A program made the translations under genes and the position numbers. This document shows positions 48,878 to 56,481 of a DNA stretch of 64,000 nt, one piece after another. Below the pieces are notes generated by a model. It made no database searches. It had not been told where the DNA came from and saw only the letters and a list, made by a program, of their open reading frames with translations. The number at the start of each line of letters is the position of its first letter. Positions within the stretch are counted from its first letter, which is position 1. The stretch is from Devosia sediminis (GTDB taxonomy: Bacteria; Pseudomonadota; Alphaproteobacteria; Rhizobiales; Devosiaceae): the NCBI RefSeq assembly GCF_016411825.1, contig NZ_JAEKMH010000001.1, positions 62,001 to 126,000 of the forward strand. The letters are read 5' to 3'.

Positions 48878-51157
48878 TCAGGCGACCTTAGCATCGTCTG
48901 TTGGCACAATATTGAAATTACTGCTGAACACATTGTGCTCGTCATAGCGGCGCTTGAGGCTGCGCAGGCGCGCCAGCGTGGCGGCAGGAAAGGCCTCGCG
49001 CAGCCGATCCGGATCCGGGTGGGTCTCGAAGTTGAAATACATGCCATTGAGATGCGGTCGGAGGCGGGCCCAGATGGCGTTGAGGCGCATTTCGGTATCC
49101 GGGGTGGCCGCTGCATTGAACGAGAAATTCTGCGTGCGATGAGCATAGGCCGTGGCATCGGCGGAGAGGTCGTTGACGGCGCCACCGACAGCGCGGAACT
49201 GCAGCATCGAGCTGGCGCGGGACGACAGCACCTCGGCCACGGCGGCGCCAATTTCGGGCGTGATGTGGTCGACCAGGCCCGATCGGCCGGACAATGAGCC
49301 ACCACCGCCCTGGGGCCCGCCCTGCCACGGGATCAGCGCCGGATAGGGCGCGATATGGGCCTGCTGCTGCACCAGCGGACCGGCGCTGCCGAGCGGCGTC
49401 AGGGCCTCGGCTGCGGCATCGACATCGTCGCCGGCATAGACGGACACCGCCTGGGCCATGGGATTGCGCTGGCCGGGAAAGAGATAAAGGAAGCTGGTGA
49501 TCTCGCGCGGCGCGGCTTCCACCAGCCGCCCCCAGTTCTGCACCAGGGCGCCGGCATCGCTGGCGTCGAAGACCTGGATGGCGCGGATGACATTGCCCAG
49601 TTCGGCGGCTTCGAACTCGAAGGCGGTGACCACGCCAAAGTTTGCTCCGGCGCCCCTGATGGCCCAGAACAGGTCCGGCTCATGCTCGGCGTCCGTGCGG
49701 ACGATGCGACCATCGGCGAGGACGATCTCAGCCGCCACCAGGTGGTCGATGGTGAGGCCATGCTTGCGCGCTAGAAAGCCGAGGCCGCCCGAGGTGCCAA
49801 GGCCTCCCACGCCGACATCGCCATAATCGCCCGAGCTGATGGCGAGACCGTGCGGCGCCAGAGCCTCGGCCACCTGACCCCAGCGGGCACCCGGCCCGAT
49901 GCGCACCCTCCGGCGGGCGCGGTCCAGCACGGTGATGGTGTCGAGCTTCCTGAGATCGATGACCACGCCGCCGTCATTGGTGGAGCGTCCGGAAATGCCG
50001 TGGCCGCCGCTGCGGATGGCCAGCGGCACATTCTGCCGGCGTGTAAAAAGCACGGCCTCCGCAACCTCTTCCGCTGAGCCGGGCCGCAGCACGATGCCGG
50101 GGCTGCCCGACCATAGATAGGTGTGGCGCACCGAGCCGTAGAGGCGGTCGCCCGGTTCGATGGCGTCCTTGGCGAGCGTCGCGGGCACGGCGTCATAGTC
50201 GATGCCGGGCGCCCGCTGCGCCCTGGCAGCGGCGCGCCGACCGAGCGGCGCCAGCAATGCCGGATTGGCGGCTCGGGCCTTGGCGACGGCAGCGCGGACG
50301 GCGGGAGCAATCTCCTGTCCCAGCGTCTTGAAGAGGTCCGGGTCCTCGCTGGCGACGATGAAGGTGGAAAATCCGTGCTCCAGCGCCAGGGCGGTCAGTT
50401 CCTCCACCCATTGGCTGGCCGGGCCGTTGAGAAAGCCCCCGTTGGTGGCGGCAAGGCTGACGCGACCGAGATTGAGCAGGCGGCGGATTTCGCGCGGATC
50501 ACGACCGGCGGCGCGAGCAGCCTCGTCGATCAGCCGGTTGGACTCGGTGATGCCGGGCTCCTTGATATAGTCGTAGCTAGGGAGCCAGCCATCGGCCTTG
50601 GCGCCGGTCAAAGCCAGCATGCGCGGCTTGTAGGCGCCCAGCCAGATGCCGATGTCGTGTGTCGGCGCCGGACCGGCCCGGACGCCGGGGATGTCGTATT
50701 GCTTGCCCTTGTGCTTGAACATCTGGCCCGACCCGGTCCAGATGCCGCGCATGATGTCGATGGCTTCGCCGAGGGCCGTGACGCGCTCGCCGGTGGTGCG
50801 ATCCGGTCCTCCCATGGATTTTATGGCATCGCCGAAGCCGCCGGCGCCGAGGCCCATCTCGAAGCGTCCGCCCGACAGGAGATCGATGCTGGCGCCCATC
50901 TTGGCGAGCACGGCAGGCGGGCGCAGCGGCAGGTTGGTGACATTGGCGGCGAGCCGGATGCGCTCGGTGCGCGCAGCCACAAAACTCATCAGCGCATAGA
51001 CGTCGAGGAAGCCCGGATTATAGGGGTGATCCTGATAGGTCACGAGATCCAGCCCCGCCGCTTCGGCGGCTTGTGCCAGCGCCACGACCTGATCCGGGTC
51101 CTGGGCCGACGGCATGGCGAAGACGCCGAATTGCAGTTCGTGTCCATAGTCGGTCAT
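48878..51157 (-). CDS. Fusion of luciferase-like F420-type oxidoreductase and FAD-linked (BBE-like) oxidase
   Basis: This 759-residue protein joins two enzymes. Residues about 1-300 form a luciferase-like barrel (ELQFGVFAMPSAQDPDQVV, LVTYQDHPYNPGFLD, MGLGAGGFGDAIKSMGGP). Residues about 320-755 form a berberine-bridge-type oxidase: FAD-binding PLAIRSGGHGISG, DVGVGGLGTSGGLGFLARK, and the C-terminal RRYDEHNVFSSNFNI. The second covalent FAD cysteine of bicovalent oxidases is absent, while the histidine in SGGHG is present. The single reading frame with no gap between domains supports a true fusion. Substrate and cofactor (F420 or FMN) of the first half are inferred from context. Confidence 0.88.
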   Translation of the reverse strand: MTDYGHELQFGVFAMPSAQDPDQVVALAQAAEAAGLDLVTYQDHPYNPGFLDVYALMSFVAARTERIRLAANVTNLPLRPPAVLAKMGASIDLLSGGRFEMGLGAGGFGDAIKSMGGPDRTTGERVTALGEAIDIMRGIWTGSGQMFKHKGKQYDIPGVRAGPAPTHDIGIWLGAYKPRMLALTGAKADGWLPSYDYIKEPGITESNRLIDEAARAAGRDPREIRRLLNLGRVSLAATNGGFLNGPASQWVEELTALALEHGFSTFIVASEDPDLFKTLGQEIAPAVRAAVAKARAANPALLAPLGRRAAARAQRAPGIDYDAVPATLAKDAIEPGDRLYGSVRHTYLWSGSPGIVLRPGSAEEVAEAVLFTRRQNVPLAIRSGGHGISGRSTNDGGVVIDLRKLDTITVLDRARRRVRIGPGARWGQVAEALAPHGLAISSGDYGDVGVGGLGTSGGLGFLARKHGLTIDHLVAAEIVLADGRIVRTDAEHEPDLFWAIRGAGANFGVVTAFEFEAAELGNVIRAIQVFDASDAGALVQNWGRLVEAAPREITSFLYLFPGQRNPMAQAVSVYAGDDVDAAAEALTPLGSAGPLVQQQAHIAPYPALIPWQGGPQGGGGSLSGRSGLVDHITPEIGAAVAEVLSSRASSMLQFRAVGGAVNDLSADATAYAHRTQNFSFNAAATPDTEMRLNAIWARLRPHLNGMYFNFETHPDPDRLREAFPAATLARLRSLKRRYDEHNVFSSNFNIVPTDDAKVA

Positions 51158-51172
51158 TTTTCGTGCCTCTGG

Positions 51173-51187
51173 TTACAATTAGTAACT
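51173..51187. promoter_or_regulatory. Palindrome near the fusion gene start
   Basis: GTTACAATTAGTAAC is a perfect inverted repeat of GTTAC, 16 bases before the start of the fusion gene; a likely repressor site of unknown owner. Confidence 0.45.
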
Positions 51188-51266
51188 GGTATATGGGCGA
51201 TGCCATATGCGGGCGCAAGCAGGCACCCGGCCTGCGCTGAGGCACATGGCCGTAACTGCGAGGCTT

Positions 51267-51282
51267 TGACCAAACGGTCAAA
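51267..51282. promoter_or_regulatory. Shared operator, site 3 (fusion gene and nucleoside hydrolase)
   Basis: TTGACCAAACGGTCAA, in a perfect TTTGACC-N4-GGTCAAA palindrome, lies 110 bases before the fusion gene and 43 bases before the divergent nucleoside hydrolase gene. Confidence 0.65.
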
Positions 51283-51324
51283 GATCGGTAATGCACGCGC
51301 AGATACGAGACGAGACCGAACAGA

Positions 51325-52275
51325 ATGAAAGTCATCTTCGACACCGATCCGGGCATCGACGACGCCATGGCGCTGCTCTACCTGAGCAAGCTGCCGGAAA
51401 TCGAACTGCTGGGCATCACGACAGTGGTTGGCAATGCCGACCTCGAGACGACTACCCGCAACGCCCTGTTCCTGCGCCAACAGTTCGGCATGACTGCGCC
51501 GGTGGTGCGTGGCGCGGGCAAGACGCTCGATGGGGTCGACAAGGCCGAGCCAGTGATCGTTCACGGGCTAAACGGTCTGGGTGAAATCGATATTCCCGCC
51601 GTGGACGAAACTGGTCTCCTCGCGGGGGAAGCCAGCCAGTTCATCATCGACACGCTCAAGGCCCATCCGGGCGAGGTGACCATTATCGCCGTAGGGCGCA
51701 TGACCAACCTGGCTTTGGCCCTGCGTGCGGCGCCTGAGGTGGCCAAGCTTGCAAAGCAGGTCATCATCATGGGCGGCGCCTTCGGCTACCAGGGGCGCAG
51801 CGGCAACATGACCCCGGCCGCCGAGGCCAATATCCATGGCGACCCGGTTGCAGCGGACGAAATCTTCGCTGCCGAATGGTCGGTCGTGGTGGTGGGGCTG
51901 GACGTCACCCACGACATCATCCTCGACACAGACTACCTGGCGACGCTGTCGCGCGAAGTCGGAGAGAACGGCGAATTGCTGCGTCAGATGTGCGACCACT
52001 ATGCCCGCTTCTACAAGGAAATCATGGGCCTTTCGGGCGTGGTCGGACATGACCTGCTGGCCGTGACCTACGCGCTTTATCCCGAATGGTTCGAGACCCG
52101 CCGCGGGCCGATCCTCGTGCAGCGAGACGGCATCGGCGTCGGCCAGACCATCCAGATGCCCGAAACCCGCAAGGGCGGTCACCCCGCATGGGCCGGCAGG
52201 CCGTCGCAGACCATCTGCATCGGCGTCGCTGCCGAAAAAGTGCTGGAGCATTTCCGGGCCACTGTCGCGCGCTAG
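51325..52275 (+). CDS. Nucleoside hydrolase
   Basis: This 316-residue enzyme of the inosine-uridine hydrolase family cleaves ribonucleosides to base and ribose. The calcium-binding DTDPGIDDAMALLY lies at residues 6-19; IIMGGAFGYQGRSGNMTPAAEANIHGDP and GHDLLAVTYALYP are the other family motifs. The substrate type (purine, pyrimidine or both) cannot be told. It is divergent from the fusion gene, with an operator between. Confidence 0.94.
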   Translation: MKVIFDTDPGIDDAMALLYLSKLPEIELLGITTVVGNADLETTTRNALFLRQQFGMTAPVVRGAGKTLDGVDKAEPVIVHGLNGLGEIDIPAVDETGLLAGEASQFIIDTLKAHPGEVTIIAVGRMTNLALALRAAPEVAKLAKQVIIMGGAFGYQGRSGNMTPAAEANIHGDPVAADEIFAAEWSVVVVGLDVTHDIILDTDYLATLSREVGENGELLRQMCDHYARFYKEIMGLSGVVGHDLLAVTYALYPEWFETRRGPILVQRDGIGVGQTIQMPETRKGGHPAWAGRPSQTICIGVAAEKVLEHFRATVAR

Positions 52276-52276
52276 C

Positions 52277-52299
52277 GCCTCGGTCAAATGTGATGACCG
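52277..52299. other. Inverted repeat between nucleoside hydrolase and the next gene
   Basis: Arms CTCGGTCA and TGACCGAG with a seven-base loop, one base after the stop codon. There is no T run, so it may be an mRNA 3'-end hairpin or an operator. Confidence 0.4.
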
Positions 52300-52366
52300 A
52301 GATTAACCCAGATCATTGCGTCCCCACGGAAACTACGTAGTGTCTTTTCCGGGAGTGGACGCCTTG

Positions 52367-52783
52367 ATGATCAACCATGACGACAAACCCGGCTTTGGCG
52401 AAGCCGGCCAGCGCAGTTTTGCGCTTGATGACGCCATCGCCTTTCAGGATTTGATGCTTGGTATCTACGGGGCCAGTTGCGCCGTGACCGGCAAGAGTGA
52501 GCAGGGGGTGGAGCTGTTCCTCTTCCAGCCGCTCAGTCATGGCGGGCAGATGGTTGCCGGCAATGCCGTTGTGGTCGAGCCTGCGGTCGCGAGCCTGCTG
52601 AGCCAGGGGCTCTTGCTGATCAGCGACGATTTCAGCGCCTATACGCCGCATCCCGAGCTTGTTGGCGTGGCTATCACTACAGAGACGCAGCGAGGCCGCC
52701 ATATCCGCCTGCCCGAAGCGACGTCGCACTGGCCGGACAAGGCGATGCTGGCCTATCACCGGAGCCTGTTCCGCGCGCAATAG
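52367..52783 (+). CDS. HNH-endonuclease-like protein lacking the catalytic histidines
   Basis: This 138-residue protein follows the plan of HNH nucleases: YGASCAVTGKSEQGVELFLFQPLSHGGQMVAGNAVVV in stretches, SLLSQGLLLISDDFSAY, and the closing RLPEATSHWPDKAMLAYHR. In active members the first segment reads like LEAAHI and the second starts with H or D; here these are LFLFQPL and ASLLSQG. It is therefore probably a non-catalytic relative. The start at 52367 follows GGGAG. The neighbours give no further hint. Confidence 0.55.
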   Translation: MINHDDKPGFGEAGQRSFALDDAIAFQDLMLGIYGASCAVTGKSEQGVELFLFQPLSHGGQMVAGNAVVVEPAVASLLSQGLLLISDDFSAYTPHPELVGVAITTETQRGRHIRLPEATSHWPDKAMLAYHRSLFRAQ

Positions 52784-52873
52784 AGCCGTGCGTAACCGCA
52801 CCGACGGGATGGAAAATGGAGGCCGGCATGAGCAACAATGCCGCCGCTTCCATTCCAGCCGACGGACCCATAG

Positions 52874-53845
52874 ATGCCCTTTCCCGATCTCGTTCATCCC
52901 GCTCTCGGCGCTTATGAAAGCGCCGTCACCATGCCTGCGGATTTTGCCCGCTTCTGGCAGGAGACGCTGAGCGAGGCGCGCGCCGTCGGCGGCGCGGCCA
53001 GCATCGTGCCGGTGGAAACGACGCTAAAGACTGTGGAAGCGTTCGATGTGACCTTTCCCGGCTTCGGCGGACATCCGATCAAGGGCTGGCTGGTGCTGCC
53101 GCGGATGCGCGAGGGGCGGCTGCCGCTCCTGGTACAATATGTCGGTTATGGCGGCGGGCGCGGCTTTCCGCACGAATTGCTGCATTGGGCTTCCTCGGGC
53201 TTTGCCTATTTCCGCATGGACACCCGCGGCCAGGGTTCGGGGTGGAGCACCGGCGCCACGCCCGACCCGGTGGGCTCGACCAGCCAGATTCCCGGCGTCA
53301 TGACCAAGGGCATCCTCGATCGGAACGACTATTACTACCGGCGTCTGTTCACTGACGGCGTGCGCGCCATTGACGCGCTGATTGGAGAAGATTTCGTCGA
53401 TGCCGGGCGCGTGGCCGTATGTGGCGGCTCGCAGGGCGGAGGCATTGCTCTGGCCGTTGCCGGCATCGATGCCCGGGTCAAGGCGGTGATGCCCGACGTG
53501 CCCTTCCTTTGCGATTTTCCGCGCGCCACTCGCACTGCGGGCCGCGACCCCTATCTCGAAATCGTACGTTTTCTGGCCCAGCACCGGGACAAGAAGAGCC
53601 AGGTGTTTGAAACCCTGAGCTATTTTGATGGCGTCAACTTTGCCCGCCAGAGCAAGGCGGCAGCCTTGTTCTCCGTCGCGCTGATGGACGATGTCTGTCC
53701 GCCGTCGACCGTTTACGGCGCCTTCCGGGCCTTCGCTGGCAGCGACAAGACCATCGTGGACTACGAGTACAACAACCACGAGGGTGGACAGGCTTTCCAG
53801 GACCGGCAGCAGATGGATTGGCTCACGCAGCAGTTCGGCGTGTGA
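52874..53845 (+). CDS. CE7-family acetyl esterase (acetylxylan esterase / cephalosporin-C deacetylase type)
   Basis: This 323-residue alpha/beta hydrolase has FDVTFPGFGGHPIKGWLVLP, MDTRGQGSGWSTG, the nucleophile elbow CGGSQGGG, the acid segment LMDDVCPPS and the histidine in NNHEGG. These fit the CE7 family, which removes acetyl groups from xylo-oligosaccharides and other acetylated compounds in the cytoplasm. No signal peptide is present. Confidence 0.93.
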   Translation: MPFPDLVHPALGAYESAVTMPADFARFWQETLSEARAVGGAASIVPVETTLKTVEAFDVTFPGFGGHPIKGWLVLPRMREGRLPLLVQYVGYGGGRGFPHELLHWASSGFAYFRMDTRGQGSGWSTGATPDPVGSTSQIPGVMTKGILDRNDYYYRRLFTDGVRAIDALIGEDFVDAGRVAVCGGSQGGGIALAVAGIDARVKAVMPDVPFLCDFPRATRTAGRDPYLEIVRFLAQHRDKKSQVFETLSYFDGVNFARQSKAAALFSVALMDDVCPPSTVYGAFRAFAGSDKTIVDYEYNNHEGGQAFQDRQQMDWLTQQFGV

Positions 53846-53937
53846 GGGTGGAAAATTGATGGGTGGAGTCGGAACCGCTTTTCTGCCTCCACCGTTGCCC
53901 GGCCATCGTCAAAATCCATGACAGGAGCTGGAGACAA

Positions 53938-54429
53938 ATGGCTGAAAAGCAACTGGACGACCTCTTCCTCGACACGCTCAAGGACATCTACTACGCCGAG
54001 CGTCAGATCCTGAAGGCCCTGCCCAAGATGGCCAAGGCCGCCACTTCACCCGACCTCAAGGCCGGCTTCGAGCAGCACCTGGCCGAAACCGAAGCGCAGG
54101 TCGAGCGCCTGCAGCAGATCTTTGAAATCCTCGGCAAGCCGGCCCGCGGCAAGACCTGCGACGCCATTCTCGGCATTCTCGAGGAAGGCAAGGAAATCAT
54201 GGAAGAATACAAGGGCACCCAGGCCCTCGACGCAGGCCTCGTATCCGCGGCGCAGGCCGTCGAGCACTATGAGATCGCCCGCTACGGCACGCTGGCGACC
54301 TGGGCCAAGCAGCTCGGCCATACCGATGCGCTGAACCTGCTGCTCGAAACGCTCAAGGAAGAAGAAGCCACCGACCAGAAGCTCAGCCAGCTCGCCAAGG
54401 TCTCGGCCAATATCAAGGCCGCTGCCTGA
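53938..54429 (+). CDS. Ferritin-like DUF892 protein (YciE/YciF family)
   Basis: This 163-residue helical protein reads LDDLFLDTLKDIYYAERQILKALPKMAKAA, then HLAETEAQVERLQQIFEILG and AQAVEHYEIARYGTLATWAKQLG. These are the DUF892 helices with di-metal-like E and H residues (YYAE, ETEAQ, EHYE). The family is linked to stress responses in many bacteria. The ATG at 53938 follows GGAGCTGGAGA. A small DUF2934 gene follows 18 bases later. Confidence 0.92.
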   Translation: MAEKQLDDLFLDTLKDIYYAERQILKALPKMAKAATSPDLKAGFEQHLAETEAQVERLQQIFEILGKPARGKTCDAILGILEEGKEIMEEYKGTQALDAGLVSAAQAVEHYEIARYGTLATWAKQLGHTDALNLLLETLKEEEATDQKLSQLAKVSANIKAAA

Positions 54430-54447
54430 TCTGGTCGGGGTGCGGCG

Positions 54448-54669
54448 GTGTTGAAGAATACGGCGCTGGCGGAACGTATGCGCCAGACGGCCTACTTCAT
54501 GTGGGAGCAGGATGGCCGCCCCGAGGGCACGGCTATGGCCTATTGGCTGCGCGCCAAGGAGGCGCTGCTGCGCGAAGTGGCTTATGACCGCTGGCTGGCC
54601 GAAGGCACGCCTGCGGGCCGCTCCGACCAGAACTGGCACGACGCCGAGCGCGAACTGGACGAGAAATGA
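54448..54669 (+). CDS. DUF2934-domain protein
   Basis: This 73-residue protein has two related units, RQTAYFMWEQDGRPEGTAMAYWLRAKE and REVAYDRWLAEGTPAGRSDQNWHDAERE in stretches. Each has the DUF2934 pattern of A-Y-x-x-W, then G-x-P-x-G, then a tryptophan with acidic end. The function is unknown; the family is common in Hyphomicrobiales stress-type operons. The start is GTG at 54448. It is followed by a strong terminator. Confidence 0.78.
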   Translation: MLKNTALAERMRQTAYFMWEQDGRPEGTAMAYWLRAKEALLREVAYDRWLAEGTPAGRSDQNWHDAERELDEK

Positions 54670-54695
54670 AAACGGGCCCCATGGGGCCCGTTTTC
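54668..54695. terminator. Bidirectional rho-independent terminator
   Basis: Perfect palindrome AACGGGCCCCATGGGGCCCG plus TT, with A and T tracts on the two sides, between the convergent DUF2934 and efp genes. Confidence 0.9.
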
Positions 54696-54733
54696 GTCAT
54701 TACCCGCAAAGTGCGAGGGATTGGCAGACGCGC

Positions 54734-55300
54734 TTACTTGGCGCGTTCGACGTAGGAATTGTCGTCGGTCAGGATGACGATGCGGGTGCCGGCGTCGATA
54801 TGCGGGGGCACCATGACGCGCAGGCCATTGTTGAGCACGGCGGGCTTGTAGGACGAAGAGGCCGTCTGGCCCTTCACGACCGGCTCGGTCTCGACGATCT
54901 CGAAGGTCATGCGCTGGGGCAGTTCCATGGAGAGGGCGATGCCCTCATGGGTCATCAGGTGCACCTTCATGCCATCCGAGAGGTAGGCCTTCTGGTCGCC
55001 GATGACGTCGTCGGACACCACAAGCTGTTCGTAGGTCGAGGGCTCCATGAAGTGGTGGCCTTCGCCGTCCGAATAGAGATAGTCGTATTCGCGATCATCG
55101 ACATCGGCCTTTTCGACCATTTCGACGGTGCGCCAGCGGCCGATGACCTTCACGCCATCGGAAATGCGGCGCATGGTGACGTTGGTCACCGAATTGCCCT
55201 TGCCGGGATGCACGTTCTCGGCCGTAAGCACGACGTGCAGGTTACCGTCCTGCTCGACCACATGGCCCTTGCGCAGGGACGAGGCGATGACCTTGACCAT
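54734..55300 (-). CDS. efp: Elongation factor P
   Basis: This 188-residue factor rescues ribosomes stalled at proline runs. The KOW-like domain 1 carries [10 protein letters not shown], whose lysine (about residue 33) is the site of beta-lysine attachment; OB domains 2 and 3 follow. The start at 55300 is [12 protein letters not shown]. The divergent genes epmA and epmB encode the lysylation enzymes, so the full modification system is here apart from EpmC. Confidence 0.95.
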   Translation of the reverse strand: MVKVIASSLRKGHVVEQDGNLHVVLTAENVHPGKGNSVTNVTMRRISDGVKVIGRWRTVEMVEKADVDDREYDYLYSDGEGHHFMEPSTYEQLVVSDDVIGDQKAYLSDGMKVHLMTHEGIALSMELPQRMTFEIVETEPVVKGQTASSSYKPAVLNNGLRVMVPPHIDAGTRIVILTDDNSYVERAK

Positions 55301-55431
55301 AATTCTTCCTTGTTCGTTTCGCTGGCGCGGTCTAGAGGCAGGGCCGTCCGGGCGCCGGTATTCGTATCTGTGGTGCGCCCGATACAATATTCCGCGCCCT
55401 TTCGCCAGACCGGACGGCAAGAAACCCGACA

Positions 55432-56481
55432 ATGAGCGCTTCTAGCACATCGCCCTGGTGGCACCCCGAGCGGCATGCCGACCGCCGCACGCTGCTGCTG
55501 GCGCGGGCGCGCTTCGACGCGGCCGTGCGCCAGTGGCTGGGCGAGCGCGATTTTCTCGTCGTCGATCCCCCCGGCCTGCAGCGCTCGCCGGGCAACGAAA
55601 CGCATCTGCATGCCTTTTCCGCCGAGATGATCGGCAATGACGGGGCGGGGCAGGCCATGTATCTGCACACCTCTCCCGAATTCACCATGAAGAAGCTGCT
55701 GGCCGCCGGAGAAAAGCGGATCGCCAGCCTCCAGCATGTGTGGCGCAACCGTGAGCGGTCGGCACTGCACCACCCTGAATTCACCATGCTCGAATGGTAT
55801 CGAGCGGGTGAGCCCTATGAGGCGATCATCGCCGATACGCTCGCCATTATCGCGCTGGCCGCCGAGGTGACCGGCATAAAACGGTTCGAATTCCGCGGGC
55901 GCATCTGCGACCCACGGGCCGAGGCGGAGCGGCTCAGCGTCGCCGAGGCATTCCAGCGCTTTGCTGACATCGACTTGCTCGTCACCATGGACGCGGAAGG
56001 CGTGCCCGACGATGCGGCGCTGGCGGCGCAGATGGAGCGCATCGGCATGGCGTTGCCGGATGACCGGCGTTGGAGCTATCTCTTTACCCATGTCCTCGTC
56101 GAGAAGGTCGAGCCGGAACTGGGCAATGGCCGCGTCACCGTGCTCGACCGCTATCCTGCCTGCGAGGCGGCCCTGGCGCGGCGCGTTCCCGGCGATCCCC
56201 GGGTGTCCGAGCGCTTCGAGGTCTATGCCTGCGGCGTCGAACTTGCCAACGGCTTTGGCGAACTGACCGACGCGGCCGAGCAGCGGGTCCGCTTCGAGGC
56301 CGAGATGGACGAAAAGCACCGTCTCTATGGCGAGCGCTATCCCGTGGACGAGGATTTCCTCGCAGCGCTGGATTACATGCCTGAGGCCAGCGGCGTTGCC
56401 CTGGGTTTTGACCGGCTCGTCATGCTGGCGACCGGGGCGCAACGGATCGAAGCAGTGCTTTGGGCACCGGTGGCGGAATGA
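55432..56481 (+). CDS. epmA: EpmA, EF-P beta-lysine ligase
   Basis: This 349-residue class II tRNA-synthetase-like enzyme lacks the anticodon domain. It has [44 protein letters not shown], the motif-2-like region, and the C-terminal [15 protein letters not shown]. It activates beta-lysine and attaches it to EF-P. Its stop overlaps the epmB start. Confidence 0.95.
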   Translation: MSASSTSPWWHPERHADRRTLLLARARFDAAVRQWLGERDFLVVDPPGLQRSPGNETHLHAFSAEMIGNDGAGQAMYLHTSPEFTMKKLLAAGEKRIASLQHVWRNRERSALHHPEFTMLEWYRAGEPYEAIIADTLAIIALAAEVTGIKRFEFRGRICDPRAEAERLSVAEAFQRFADIDLLVTMDAEGVPDDAALAAQMERIGMALPDDRRWSYLFTHVLVEKVEPELGNGRVTVLDRYPACEAALARRVPGDPRVSERFEVYACGVELANGFGELTDAAEQRVRFEAEMDEKHRLYGERYPVDEDFLAALDYMPEASGVALGFDRLVMLATGAQRIEAVLWAPVAE

